In this document: one piece after another, positions 1-8,392 of the stretch
Position numbering within the stretch: the first letter of the stretch is position 1
How the letters are laid out: the number at the start of each line of letters is the position of its first letter
From: Desulfosporosinus meridiei DSM 13257
GTDB lineage: Bacteria > Bacillota > Desulfitobacteriia > Desulfitobacteriales > Desulfitobacteriaceae
Direction of reading: 5' to 3'
DNA: 64,000 nt
Assembly: GCF_000231385.2 (NCBI RefSeq)
Contig: NC_018515.1
Location: 2,748,501 to 2,812,500, forward strand
Position numbers and translations under genes: made by a program
The notes under the pieces: model-generated
Database searches by the model: none
What the model was told of the DNA's origin: nothing
What the model saw: the letters and a program-made list of their open reading frames with translations, nothing else

Positions 1-683
1 AGTTCTATACCGTTTTTAACTCCCCATCCCTTAATCAGAGGTTTTAAAGCCGCTCTATTTTCCCTCTGATCGAAGAAATATCCAGTTTTTTGTCCTTCGG
101 CGACATCTACTGAAATCTTTATTCCATTTTCTATAACTGTTGCCTTAGTATCAAACGGCTCATTAACAAAACCTTCCCGTAATTCAAGACCCTCGAGTTT
201 CCTAACTGGGACATCACTTCGTTCATAAATTCCGCGTGGCTTAAAGATCTTCGTTAAGGCGTCATAGACCCATTGCCGCCGGATCTCTATCCCTAAGGAA
301 AGTATTTGTACTACCAGAATATCATCATATTTATCAATAATTAACCCAGGCAAAAAATCAGCTTCGCCATGAACAACTCTACATGATTTTGCTTCCGGAA
401 CCAACCACTGTCGCCGCTTCCATGCTTGCTCAATCTTATGATGAAACATTTCCTGATCTATTTCTTGCTCCACCGAGTAACTAACAACTCGAATAATAAG
501 TTGTGATCGTGGATTATAGAACCCCTTTGCCAAAAAATGTCCTACATGATTTACAATATGTACAACATCCCCACCTTTTGGATCCCCTTCTATCTTTTCA
601 ATTTCACCAGGGAAAACCCAAGGATGACCATGTTCAAGCCGCCTTTTGCGATTTTTTTTAAGATAAGCCTTCGGAACCGACAA
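1..683 (-). CDS. class I SAM-dependent rRNA methyltransferase (RlmI/YwbD-like), 3' part cut by window edge
   Basis: The first 227 residues are present and the gene runs off the left edge. The N-terminus is a PUA-type domain (KRRLEHGHPWVFPGEI, then a VVHIVNHVGHFLAKGFYN stretch) and the last visible part holds QKTGYFFDQRENR, the hallmark of the RlmI/YwbD family that methylates a cytosine of 23S rRNA. Family members are about 390 residues, so the Rossmann methyltransferase core lies mostly outside. The start is a TTG preceded by GTGAGGGAG; an in-frame stop lies just upstream, so no longer start is possible. The family call is firm, the exact target base is inference. Confidence 0.85.
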   Translation of the reverse strand, partial: MSVPKAYLKKNRKRRLEHGHPWVFPGEIEKIEGDPKGGDVVHIVNHVGHFLAKGFYNPRSQLIIRVVSYSVEQEIDQEMFHHKIEQAWKRRQWLVPEAKSCRVVHGEADFLPGLIIDKYDDILVVQILSLGIEIRRQWVYDALTKIFKPRGIYERSDVPVRKLEGLELREGFVNEPFDTKATVIENGIKISVDVAEGQKTGYFFDQRENRAALKPLIKGWGVKNGIE

Positions 684-751
684 TATACTCCCTCACTTTC
701 AATCTACCCTATAATATGACATTGGCATACTTCAAAATATACCTCGAAAAC

Positions 752-785
752 GAAAGAAAAGAAAGCCTTTGCTTTCTTTTCTTTC
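752..785. terminator. hairpin, probable terminator
   Basis: Perfect 15-bp inverted repeat (GAAAGAAAAGAAAGC with its complement) around a 4-base loop. It lies between the UPF0180 gene and the methyltransferase gene, both on the minus strand; on that strand a short T-rich stretch follows. Confidence 0.55.
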
Positions 786-906
786 ATTTTAACCCAGAAT
801 TCTAATACCATCCGCGATACGGATACCGATATTGAATGTGAGAAGTGAGCCAGTGCCGATGCGCTATAAATAATCAAGAAATAACGCAGGGGAAATTGAT
901 CAAGAA

Positions 907-1146
907 CTATGAGAGACGATCTCGAAGAAGATCGACAATTTCATCGGCGCTTCTGCCTGAAGCATTAATCACAGGCATTTTTTCAGACCATTCACTGGCC
1001 AAAATATCCGTTCCATCTCCCTTAACCACAGCAGCCCTAACATTCTTAAAGGGCTGGCCTTCTAAAGGAGTTGTTTTAAAACCAGCATTATGAAGAGCCT
1101 GAATAACATTTCCAAGACCCTCTTCAACAGCAATCGTTGAATACAT
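907..1146 (-). CDS. UPF0180 (YkuS-like) family protein
   Basis: A 79-residue protein beginning MYSTIAVEEGLGNVIQALHNAGF, which matches the UPF0180/YkuS family (IAVEEGL-x2-V near the N-terminus, then a small domain of about 80 residues). The function of the family is unknown. An ATG 18 bases further upstream is in frame, but GGAGGGTGAGAAA sits ideally before the internal ATG, so I chose that one. Flanked by a terminator-like hairpin downstream and the M28 peptidase gene upstream, all on the minus strand. Confidence 0.7.
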   Translation of the reverse strand: MYSTIAVEEGLGNVIQALHNAGFKTTPLEGQPFKNVRAAVVKGDGTDILASEWSEKMPVINASGRSADEIVDLLRDRLS

Positions 1147-1211
1147 TTTCTCACCCTCCTCCAAATTATCTTTATAATTCCCAAATAGAATTTACCTATT
1201 CATAGCAATTC

Positions 1212-3518
1212 TTAAAAATCATACTTTTCTTTGAACCATATCTGGTAATCTATTGATAATAATTCGTGTTGGATCTGTATTCTCGGAGATGGGTCGGAAA
1301 ACATTGCTTCTACTGAGCAACTTATTACCCCCTGGGTTGCGATGGTCAAATGAATGTGATTTCTCTGTGGAGGCGTTCTCTGTAAAACAATTGAGTACTT
1401 ACCACTGATGTGTTGAATCCCTTTTAGTTCCAGTTTCCTCGGAAGCTTAGACATTGGCAAGAACTCATCTGTTAGTACTTCAAAGGGTTGATCGCTTTCC
1501 AGTCTAATACGAGTTAAGTACGGTTCCCGGGAATAGTTTAACCTCAAAGTGATATCCAGAATTCTTTGGCTATTTTTAGTTGTTTCGACCATTTCAGCCT
1601 CCATATTGATTGGCGGCTTTTCATTGAGTATAGGCACATAAATACTTTTGGATTCCTGACCACCGAGATCTTGAATTACTTTTGCAGGTAAGGGATCATC
1701 TGAATATACATGTACCTTTCCCTCGCTCTGTCCTGACCATTCCTCCTGAACAGCAACTACCTGTGGATAAGATTTTGTGTAAGCAGGAACCATTCCAAGG
1801 GCTAAGATTAATAAAATAATGGTACCTAAAGAAGGCTTACGGACTGCGAATAAAATCTTTTTAAAAAGACTTCGCTTGGGAATCCCAATGTGGAACAGGG
1901 ACAGAAAGAAAGGAACCAGCAGAACACTGTAAATTACTAAAAAAACCAAAATATAATTATGAATTGCTTGATAAAAGCTGATCCATTGGTGGGAATTCAA
2001 AAGCTCCCAATGCATTGAAATAAGGAAATATGGGCCTATTAATACTAAGATAATGTTGGGTAATAAAAACTGAAGGTTCATACACAATAACCAAAATACA
2101 AAAGGAAATGCTAAGTCAATACGTGTAAGTGCTAGGATCAAACTAATCCCTAAAAGTAAGCTCACCCCAATAACCCAGTATAGCAGGGGATCTCGAACAA
2201 TAGGCAGTTTATGTAAGTAACCAGCAATTAGCAGAAAAACCGCCAGAGCAATACCCAGTCGAGCTATTACAAAGATCAAAGGATAGGCAATATATAGAAG
2301 TTTCACCTCTTTAACTAGTCCCCACAGCACCTCACCAATTCCGCTTGTAATAACCACAATAACACTAAGTACTAGAGTAACTCCTATTATCGCCAATACT
2401 TTTTGCCAAGCATTCTCTTGCCTTTTATGATTCTTATAAATTTTAATCAACATTAATACCGTTAACAAGAATGTTAAGATTGTAATAATTCGTATTCCAT
2501 AGGAGGGGACAATAATAACATATTTTCCTAACTGAAACGGCAGATAGAATTCATCCCATTCATGGGGCCCTATAGTGTCCATCCCCACTGTAGTCAATAA
2601 CCGATAGCTGAAGTCTCCGACTTTCTGGAATTCCTCCAAGGATACTTGATCAAGACGATCTTCCGGTCGATGAAAATACCCTTCTGGTCTACCATAGATA
2701 CCTAGACCAACTGCAGGAATGTTTTGATCTAAAAACGGACTGTAATCACTTGTTCCCCCTTGGGAACTCTCACGAGTCATGATTATCGAATCTCGACTAA
2801 GATGAAAAGGAATATCGCATTCGCCTGCCAAGGCTACTACTTGCTTGATTAAATCCGGTGGGGTCGATTTTTTACCGGCAACATCAATTTCCAGAGGACT
2901 TCCAACCATATCTATGTTAAGCATCCAACGAACCGCGGATAAGTCTGATTGAGATGTATAAAACTGTGAACCAACAAGACCATACTCTTCAGCTCCGAAG
3001 AAGACAAGTTGATAGGTTTCTTCGTGGGACTCTTGACTAAGCACCCTGGCAAGTTCCAATAAAACGCCAACACCTGAACCATTGTCCACTGCACCGGGAG
3101 CATTTACAGTAGCCGAGTCATAATGTGCCCCGACAATGATTGTATCGGGCCGTTTTCCTGGCAGTTCAGCGATAATATTCTGACTGCTAATCAGTTCAAC
3201 TTGTTGTTCCCTTTGCAGCACAGAAGCTTCTCGTACAACGATTTTACTGAAAGGCTGCTCGCGCACCTTCCATCCATTTTGCCTTAGAACATAATCAATA
3301 TATTGAGCGGCTTTTAATTCTGACTTGCTACCTGCTGGTCGTGGTCCAATTTTTTGTACTAGATGCTTTGTATGTTCATACGCATTATCTGCTGAAAACC
3401 CAGGTATTGAATCCTTTAGAACCGAAATGGAATCAGTTTTTGAAGAAGCCGACCACGAAAAAGCAGATAATCCTAACGCCAGTATTAAGATAATTATTAT
3501 AAATCTGGATTTTTTCAT
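1212..3518 (-). CDS. M28-family zinc metallopeptidase with large multi-pass membrane C-terminus
   Basis: 768 residues. An N-terminal signal/anchor helix (about residues 5-22) is followed by a peptidase M28 domain (about 45-320) with the expected zinc ligands: H in GAHYDS, D in APGAVDNGSG, the EE pair in FFGAEEYG, D in NIDMVG and a late H in GYFHRPEDRLDQ. This suggests an extracytoplasmic aminopeptidase. From about residue 345 there are some seven or eight hydrophobic helices, then a soluble C-terminal region of about 170 residues that looks beta-rich. The layout resembles Fxna/YfbL-like M28 proteins with membrane domains. Start ATG has AAGGGG upstream. Substrate unknown. Confidence 0.8.
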   Translation of the reverse strand: MKKSRFIIIILILALGLSAFSWSASSKTDSISVLKDSIPGFSADNAYEHTKHLVQKIGPRPAGSKSELKAAQYIDYVLRQNGWKVREQPFSKIVVREASVLQREQQVELISSQNIIAELPGKRPDTIIVGAHYDSATVNAPGAVDNGSGVGVLLELARVLSQESHEETYQLVFFGAEEYGLVGSQFYTSQSDLSAVRWMLNIDMVGSPLEIDVAGKKSTPPDLIKQVVALAGECDIPFHLSRDSIIMTRESSQGGTSDYSPFLDQNIPAVGLGIYGRPEGYFHRPEDRLDQVSLEEFQKVGDFSYRLLTTVGMDTIGPHEWDEFYLPFQLGKYVIIVPSYGIRIITILTFLLTVLMLIKIYKNHKRQENAWQKVLAIIGVTLVLSVIVVITSGIGEVLWGLVKEVKLLYIAYPLIFVIARLGIALAVFLLIAGYLHKLPIVRDPLLYWVIGVSLLLGISLILALTRIDLAFPFVFWLLCMNLQFLLPNIILVLIGPYFLISMHWELLNSHQWISFYQAIHNYILVFLVIYSVLLVPFFLSLFHIGIPKRSLFKKILFAVRKPSLGTIILLILALGMVPAYTKSYPQVVAVQEEWSGQSEGKVHVYSDDPLPAKVIQDLGGQESKSIYVPILNEKPPINMEAEMVETTKNSQRILDITLRLNYSREPYLTRIRLESDQPFEVLTDEFLPMSKLPRKLELKGIQHISGKYSIVLQRTPPQRNHIHLTIATQGVISCSVEAMFSDPSPRIQIQHELLSIDYQIWFKEKYDF

Positions 3519-3652
3519 AGTTCATGCCCCTTCGAACTTTAAACTCACTTTGCCAATTCTTATGAAAAACTTCTTACGGTTATGCCTACAATGGTTTTAT
3601 CCGATAAGAGGTCTATGGTATAATGAGGTCATAATATTTTCCAGGGAGAAGT

Positions 3653-4681
3653 ATGCGCATGCCAAAGAGGAATTCCATCATTTCGATTTTCCTTCTACTA
3701 ACCTTCAACATTCTATTTATAAGCGGATGTACAATCAAAGTACCTGACCTTTTCCCTGAAGAAATAGCAATATCCGACCTGCCAGCTGAAGCGTTATTTA
3801 TTGACAAAGACTCCATTTATAATCAGACAGTTAGACTTATCGAATCGGCTCAATCATCAATCTATGTAGAGCAGGCAGTTTTTGACGACCCAAATCTCAT
3901 CCAACTGCTCATAGCTAAGTCAAGTTCTGGTGTCGATGTACGTATTCTTTTAGATCAGTGGCAAAAGGCCAATCGAACTACCTTGGATCAATTGAAAAGC
4001 CAAAATGTCTCAGTTCAGTTTTACCCAGCCCAAAAAGGACAGATTAATCATACAAAATACCTCATTATTGACCATACGCGAGCTCTCATCTACGGCCCTA
4101 CCTGGACTGCTGAAGGCTTTCAAGCACACGATCTGGCGGTTGAATTAAATGGAAGATCTGCCTGGAAAGCGGCCACACTGTTTTCAAAAGATTGGGCGTT
4201 CACTACAACCTTACCCTTAGATGTCTCAAAAACATCCTCACTTCCAGAAGATAATATTATCTTAGCAACCAATGCTAACGTCCGGCAGCAACTTCTTGAT
4301 CATATTTCTTCCAGCACAGAATCCATTTGGATCGAGACTACTGAAGTTACGGAGCCAGACCTGAAGCAAGCATTGATAGACGCCGCAGCTAAAGGATGTG
4401 ACGTTCGTCTTATTCTTGATCGTTCATTGACTACTAAAACCCCAGTCACTCTGGAGGAATTGTCATTGAGCGGAGTTAAAATACGTTATTACCCAAGTCA
4501 AAGTCAGCTAGGGCTAAACTTAGCACTATTTGATAGCACTGCATTTGTGTTAAGCAGTTCTGGTTGGACACGTTATTCCTTTCTTGCTAACCATGAATTT
4601 TCTATTACCGTTCCTTCCCCGGTCGCCACTAACAAACTAGTCACTATGTTTAATATGGATTGGGAAAAAAGCTCCGAATAG
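3653..4681 (+). CDS. phospholipase D-like lipoprotein with one intact HKD motif
   Basis: 342 residues. The N-terminus is a lipoprotein signal (hydrophobic segment ending LFISGC, lipidated Cys). Two PLD-like repeats follow. The first (about residues 45-185) carries INHTKYLIIDH, an HxK motif of the PLD superfamily. The second (about 205-335) has the same fold signature (VRLILDRSLT, VKIRYYPSQ) but its HKD position is degenerate (GLNLALFDSTAFVLSSSGWT), so the pair has one catalytic half or relies on a dimer. The start has AGGGAGAAGT immediately upstream. Divergent from the M28 peptidase gene and convergent with the phosphatase gene. Confidence 0.75.
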   Translation: MRMPKRNSIISIFLLLTFNILFISGCTIKVPDLFPEEIAISDLPAEALFIDKDSIYNQTVRLIESAQSSIYVEQAVFDDPNLIQLLIAKSSSGVDVRILLDQWQKANRTTLDQLKSQNVSVQFYPAQKGQINHTKYLIIDHTRALIYGPTWTAEGFQAHDLAVELNGRSAWKAATLFSKDWAFTTTLPLDVSKTSSLPEDNIILATNANVRQQLLDHISSSTESIWIETTEVTEPDLKQALIDAAAKGCDVRLILDRSLTTKTPVTLEELSLSGVKIRYYPSQSQLGLNLALFDSTAFVLSSSGWTRYSFLANHEFSITVPSPVATNKLVTMFNMDWEKSSE

Positions 4682-4694
4682 AAATATTAGGACT

Positions 4695-4738
4695 AAAAAT
4701 CTAAGGGCAGACGCTTCGGCGCCTGCCCTTAGATTTTT
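4695..4738. terminator. bidirectional rho-independent terminator
   Basis: Perfect 16-bp stem (AAAAATCTAAGGGCAG and complement) with a 12-base loop, A-rich on one side and T-rich on the other. It lies between two convergent genes and probably serves both. Confidence 0.9.
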
Positions 4739-4754
4739 AAGTTATGTAACTTAT

Positions 4755-5375
4755 CTACTCTAAACCATCTAAATGTTGACAATCTCCAATAACTAAGGGG
4801 ATCCATTGATCTCCTTCAACTTCTAAGATATTAAGTGCAGTATTATGCTGCCAAGGAGTTTTAGCCCATTCATGAATTCCAAAACCCATTGCTTTGGTCA
4901 CTATAAGCTTTAGGGTTAGTCCATGGGTCACCAGACATACAGTTTGGCCTTGATGTATTTGAATAATCTGCTGTAAATAATTCCAGGCTCTATCTGTCAC
5001 AAGCTCCATGTTCTCTCCGCCAGGTGTTGTTACCAGATGTGGCTCTGAGTCCCATATTTTAAAGATATCAGGATTCCTATCCCTTAACTCTTGCCAAATG
5101 CAACCTTCCCAATCCCCAAAGGAAAACTCGCGCAAAGCTGGATCCGATAATATTTTTTTAAGTCCAATTCCCTTCCGAATCTCTTCAGCAGTGTTAATTG
5201 CACGAAGAGAATCACTTGTATAAATATGATTAATTCCCTCGTCCTTTAACCTCAGAGCCAAAGATCTCGCTTGAAGTATTCCTTTTTCAGTTAGGGGAGA
5301 ATCTAAGCTGCCTTGAACTCGTCCTTCTATGTTCCATAAGGTTTGTCCATGTCGCGTTAGAATTATCCTTGTCAT
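4755..5375 (-). CDS. histidine phosphatase family protein (phosphoglycerate mutase-like)
   Basis: 206 residues. LTRHGQTLWN gives the phosphohistidine RHG motif, followed by the R of GRVQGSLDSPLT; the acid residue is in LREFSFGDWEG and the second catalytic His in LVTHGLTLKL. This is the branch-1 histidine phosphatase family, which includes GpmB-like, CobC-like and broad phosphatases. The substrate cannot be told from sequence; the size and motifs fit CobC (alpha-ribazole phosphatase) or YhfR-like enzymes equally well. AGGGGTTGTAGTT precedes the ATG. Confidence 0.85.
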   Translation of the reverse strand: MTRIILTRHGQTLWNIEGRVQGSLDSPLTEKGILQARSLALRLKDEGINHIYTSDSLRAINTAEEIRKGIGLKKILSDPALREFSFGDWEGCIWQELRDRNPDIFKIWDSEPHLVTTPGGENMELVTDRAWNYLQQIIQIHQGQTVCLVTHGLTLKLIVTKAMGFGIHEWAKTPWQHNTALNILEVEGDQWIPLVIGDCQHLDGLE

Positions 5376-5445
5376 AACTACAACCCCTTATAAGCTTCCA
5401 GTATAAAATCTCCTGACAAAATAAGTCAGTCTTCAATCTGATATG

Positions 5446-5472
5446 AAAAGGGCAGGGATTATTTCCCTACCC
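5446..5472 (-). terminator. terminator of the 6S-like RNA
   Basis: GGGTAGGGA and TCCCTGCCC form a 9-bp stem (one G-U) around AATAA, followed by TTTT on the minus strand. Confidence 0.8.
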
Positions 5473-5651
5473 TTCCCCCAACTTGCCGTAAGACTCCAGG
5501 TTTCTGACCCTGCTCTCGCAGGTGGGTACTTAGTTCGAACTTTCCAACTTCCCTTCCTCAAAGAGGGCTTGTTGTAATTATCCGGCATTTAGCTCCCTTG
5601 TCACATAATAGGATCAAAACCATGGTAGTCTATACGCACCAGCTAGGATAT
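5465..5651 (-). ncRNA. ssrS: probable 6S RNA
   Basis: A non-coding stretch of about 187 bases with its own promoter and terminator. On the minus strand an extended -10 box (TGTTATAAT, TATAAT at 5658-5663) predicts a start near 5651. The two ends pair into a long interrupted rod: CCTAGCT with AGTTGGGG, CGTATAGACT with AGTCTTACG, CCATGG with CCTGG, and TTTTGATCC with GGGTCAGAAA. The 3' arm (CCCACCT, then AGGGTCAGAAA, AGTCTTACGGCAA) looks like the arm I recall from clostridial 6S RNAs, which inhibit sigma-A RNA polymerase in stationary phase. Length and rod shape fit; the identity rests on memory of the family. Confidence 0.75.
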
Positions 5652-5703
5652 GTACATATTATAACACTACTGTGCAAAAAAATCCCTAGCAAATCCTTGG
5701 AAA

Positions 5704-6159
5704 TTAACGTTTACGTATTTTGTCTTCAACTTCAGCTAGTCGATCTTGAAGTAAGGCAATGGCCATCTCTTGATTACGAACTCGACGCTTCAGATGATCT
5801 ACCAGTAACGATAATTCACCTACTTCCTCCGTCATAGATTCGAGTGCTCCTCCATGCCGAGGAATTTCTTCGCTGATATCTTCTGATACTATTGGTGCAG
5901 TGCTCGGTGGATTTTCCTCAATATCTTGGGTTGCTAATAAATAGCGAAAACGAGCGTATCTTGAATTTCGTCCCGACTGAACTTCAATCACTCCGTCTTC
6001 AGCCAAAGCCTGAATAGCTCGCTTTAAAGTTACACTTGCCGCTCCAGTTTCTCGTTGAATATCAGAATATGCTAATTCAAATTCCTTTCCTTGATACATA
6101 CTAGAAATCTTCTCGAAAAATTCGACAAATTTTCGATGAGTTTTTTCTTTTAATCTCAA
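5704..6159 (-). CDS. winged-helix protein with C-terminal coiled coil
   Basis: About 151 residues. Residues 1-90 look like a winged helix-turn-helix: YSDIQRETGAASVTLKRAIQALAEDGVIEV is a helix-turn-helix followed by a wing. After an acidic, proline-containing linker the last 40 residues (GELSLLVDHLKRRVRNQ, then LLQDRLAEVEDKI) form a heptad-like coiled coil, suggesting a dimer. The longest frame starts at a GTG at 6192 without a ribosome site; the TTG at 6159 has GGAAGGAT before it, and I prefer it. No named family recognised; a transcriptional regulator is the likely role. It is immediately upstream of the 6S-like RNA but that RNA has its own promoter. Confidence 0.6.
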   Translation of the reverse strand: MRLKEKTHRKFVEFFEKISSMYQGKEFELAYSDIQRETGAASVTLKRAIQALAEDGVIEVQSGRNSRYARFRYLLATQDIEENPPSTAPIVSEDISEEIPRHGGALESMTEEVGELSLLVDHLKRRVRNQEMAIALLQDRLAEVEDKIRKR

Positions 6160-6374
6160 TGCAAGTCCATCCTTCCATAACGAGAGTAACACAACTTAAA
6201 AATCATTTTTATTATATCAAATTTATGGAAAAAAGCTATACTGAATATTGTTAATATTTAATTTTAATCAAACTATTAACTATAATATTTATTAATCACT
6301 CTACCTACTTCCACTTGTACAATTACAAATTAGAAAGTAGCCAGATTAATAATTTCAATATCTATCCGAAACAA

Positions 6375-7208
6375 TTATTTATCACCATAAAGTTTTTGGA
6401 TTACCTCGTCAGACAATCCAAAGGTATGCTCATCTGAGGGAAATAGGTTTGACTTTACTTCTTCTCCGTATTGCTTTATTGCTAGTACACTTGCAGCTCT
6501 TAGTTCCGCATATTTTTTTACAAATTTAGGGGTAAACCGTTTAAAAAGCCCTAAAATATCATGAAAGACAAGAACTTGTCCATCACATTCTGCACCGGCA
6601 CCAATACCTATAGTCGGTATTTTTAACTCTTGGGAGATTTGTGCAGCAACTTGCCTTGGTATCGCTTCAAGTACAATCATAAAAGCACCTGCCCGCTCTA
6701 TTGCCGAACCATCTTTGACTAGCCGGGTTGCACTTTCCAGGTCACGACCTTGAACTTTAAATCCGCCAAGCTGTGTGGCTGTCTGAGGGGTCAAACCAAT
6801 ATGTCCAACAACTGGAATTCCAGCACGAGTAAGAGTTTTAACGATTGGTTCGATATCTACTCCTCCCTCTAGCTTAACAGCATCAGCACCGCCTTCTTTT
6901 ATTAGACGTCCAGCATTTAGAATCGCTAGATCTACCGTGGCGTAGCTCATAAAAGGCATATCAGCAACGATAAAGGTCTGTGGAGCTCCCCTGCGAACTG
7001 CTTTAGTATGATGCAGCATTTCTTCCATAGTGACTGGAACAGTCGACTCATATCCTAAAACAACCATCCCTAAAGAATCACCCACAAGAATTATATCGAC
7101 AGCCGCTTCTTCAACCAACTGCGCTGAAGGATAATCATAGGCTGTCAACATACTAATTTTCTCACCGATTTCTTTCATTTTTTCAAAATCCGGAATGGTT
7201 TTTCTCAT
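6375..7208 (-). CDS. panB: 3-methyl-2-oxobutanoate hydroxymethyltransferase
   Basis: 277 residues, full length for PanB (263-285). It adds a hydroxymethyl group from methylene-tetrahydrofolate to ketoisovalerate, the first step of pantothenate and CoA synthesis. Visible signatures: MLTAYDYPSAQLVEEAAVDIILVGDSLGM at the N-terminus (D and S residues binding Mg and substrate), the HHTKAVRRGA segment, KLEGG, GHIGLTPQ and IGIGAGAECDGQVLVFHD. GGGAGGTAAGCACT precedes the ATG. panC and panD are not adjacent, so the pathway is dispersed in this genome or lies outside the window. Confidence 0.95.
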   Translation of the reverse strand: MRKTIPDFEKMKEIGEKISMLTAYDYPSAQLVEEAAVDIILVGDSLGMVVLGYESTVPVTMEEMLHHTKAVRRGAPQTFIVADMPFMSYATVDLAILNAGRLIKEGGADAVKLEGGVDIEPIVKTLTRAGIPVVGHIGLTPQTATQLGGFKVQGRDLESATRLVKDGSAIERAGAFMIVLEAIPRQVAAQISQELKIPTIGIGAGAECDGQVLVFHDILGLFKRFTPKFVKKYAELRAASVLAIKQYGEEVKSNLFPSDEHTFGLSDEVIQKLYGDK

Positions 7209-7355
7209 AGTGCTTACCTCCCTATATTTATAAATTTGATTTAATATTAATTTTCAGTCATACCCTGCATGACTCCGGCATAGGTAGTTATTAAATAGCT
7301 TTCAATAATCAGGCCTTGCTTCTGTCTAGCTATACAAAAGGAGGGATAAAAGCCC

Positions 7356-7727
7356 ATGTCAAAATCCTTTCAAATCAGCTTAGTTTTAAAAGGTATTCTT
7401 GTAGCCTCGATTTTAGCAATGGTATTCTCTCTCATTTTTGGTATTCTACTTTCCTTCACATCTCTTCCGGAATCCAATTTGATAATCAACATTATCTTTG
7501 GGGCAAGCGTCTTTATTTCAGCCTTTATTACAGCCTACCAATCAGGCACTAGGGGTTTGTACTACGGAATATCTGTTGGAGTAGGATTCATTCTTTTGGT
7601 ATTGATCATTTCCTCCGTTTTCTGGTCTGATACCCCAGTATGGCTCAAAATAGCTGAGAAGGCTATTGTGGCACTTCTCTCAGGTGGGATTGGTGGAATT
7701 ATTGGAGTTCTGTTCCCTCAATCGTAG
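7356..7727 (+). CDS. TIGR04086-type small membrane protein
   Basis: 123 residues with four predicted membrane helices (about 10-35, 42-62, 68-92 and 98-118) and almost no soluble part. Length and helix pattern (GTRGLYYGISVGVGF, SGGIGGIIGVLFP at the end) fit the TIGR04086/YndM-like family found in spore formers, function unknown. AAAGGAGGGATAAAAGCCC precedes the ATG. A strong terminator follows. Confidence 0.7.
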   Translation: MSKSFQISLVLKGILVASILAMVFSLIFGILLSFTSLPESNLIINIIFGASVFISAFITAYQSGTRGLYYGISVGVGFILLVLIISSVFWSDTPVWLKIAEKAIVALLSGGIGGIIGVLFPQS

Positions 7728-7752
7728 TTTATTATGCAAAACCTGGTCTTGC

Positions 7753-7791
7753 GAGAAGAGGGAAATCTCATAGTGAGATTTCCCTCTTCTC
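7753..7791. terminator. rho-independent terminator
   Basis: Perfect 18-bp stem (GAGAAGAGGGAAATCTCA and complement) with a TAG loop, then TATTGTTTATATTTTT on the plus strand; ends the membrane-protein transcript. Confidence 0.85.
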
Positions 7792-7930
7792 TATTGTTTA
7801 TATTTTTCTACTTATATTCAAAAATTCCTGCCAGATACCTAGAACAATTTCTCTACTAACTTTTCATTTTACTCTCAAGGATATACAATTACTATGTTAA
7901 TTAAGAATTGTTTGTTTAGGAGGAAAAGCC

Positions 7931-8365
7931 ATGTGCATCGAAAAAACACCTTGGGAACAAGTAATAGAATTCCATGGACATACCTGTACCGAAATAGCTT
8001 TAGGCTATAGAGTAGCCCAAATTGCTAATCGAGAATTAGGAGTTTCTGAGATATTCGATCCAATGATTAAAGTTACTGCCTATATTCATTCCTGTGCACT
8101 TGATGCTTTTCAAATTATAAACCGAGCAACCTACGGGCGAAACTCTCTCTTTGTTGAAGAACAGAATATTCACAGCTATGTTTTTCAGACTAAGGACAAT
8201 GCTGAAAAGTTACAAATCACCGTAACTCCAAAAATTATTGAAATAATAACTGAATCTGCAGTATCATTAGGCAAACGTGAACGCCAGGCTAAGACAATAG
8301 AAGCGATAAAGGTAATTCTTGGGGCTGAAGAGGCATTGTTCTGCGAAATAAAACACAAAGCCTAA
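7931..8365 (+). CDS. FmdE-family protein (formylmethanofuran dehydrogenase subunit E-like), core domain only
   Basis: 144 residues. FHGHTCTEIALGYRVAQ matches the FmdE core motif FHGHxCxGxxxG, and SCALDAFQ corresponds to the second conserved Cys region. Proteins of this family occur in methanogens and in many sulfate reducers and Desulfitobacteria, often near molybdopterin enzymes; the biochemical role outside methanogens is unsettled. This copy lacks the C-terminal zinc finger of long FmdE versions and is a stand-alone gene. GGAGGAAAAGCC precedes the ATG. One metal-binding Cys/His set is present, so it may bind a metal. Confidence 0.7.
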   Translation: MCIEKTPWEQVIEFHGHTCTEIALGYRVAQIANRELGVSEIFDPMIKVTAYIHSCALDAFQIINRATYGRNSLFVEEQNIHSYVFQTKDNAEKLQITVTPKIIEIITESAVSLGKRERQAKTIEAIKVILGAEEALFCEIKHKA

Positions 8366-8392
8366 CCCTAAATTAATTAATAGAATTAGTCA

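Noticed and set aside
537-719. Plus-strand frame over the methyltransferase start
   Set aside because: No ribosome site; it lies antisense to a well-supported rRNA methyltransferase gene.
3325-3747. Plus-strand frame spanning the M28 start and PLD start
   Set aside because: Antisense to the signal peptide end of the peptidase gene and overlapping the PLD-like lipoprotein start in another frame.
5598-5837. Plus-strand frame over the 6S-like region
   Set aside because: No ribosome site; overlaps the promoter and RNA and the end of the winged-helix gene.
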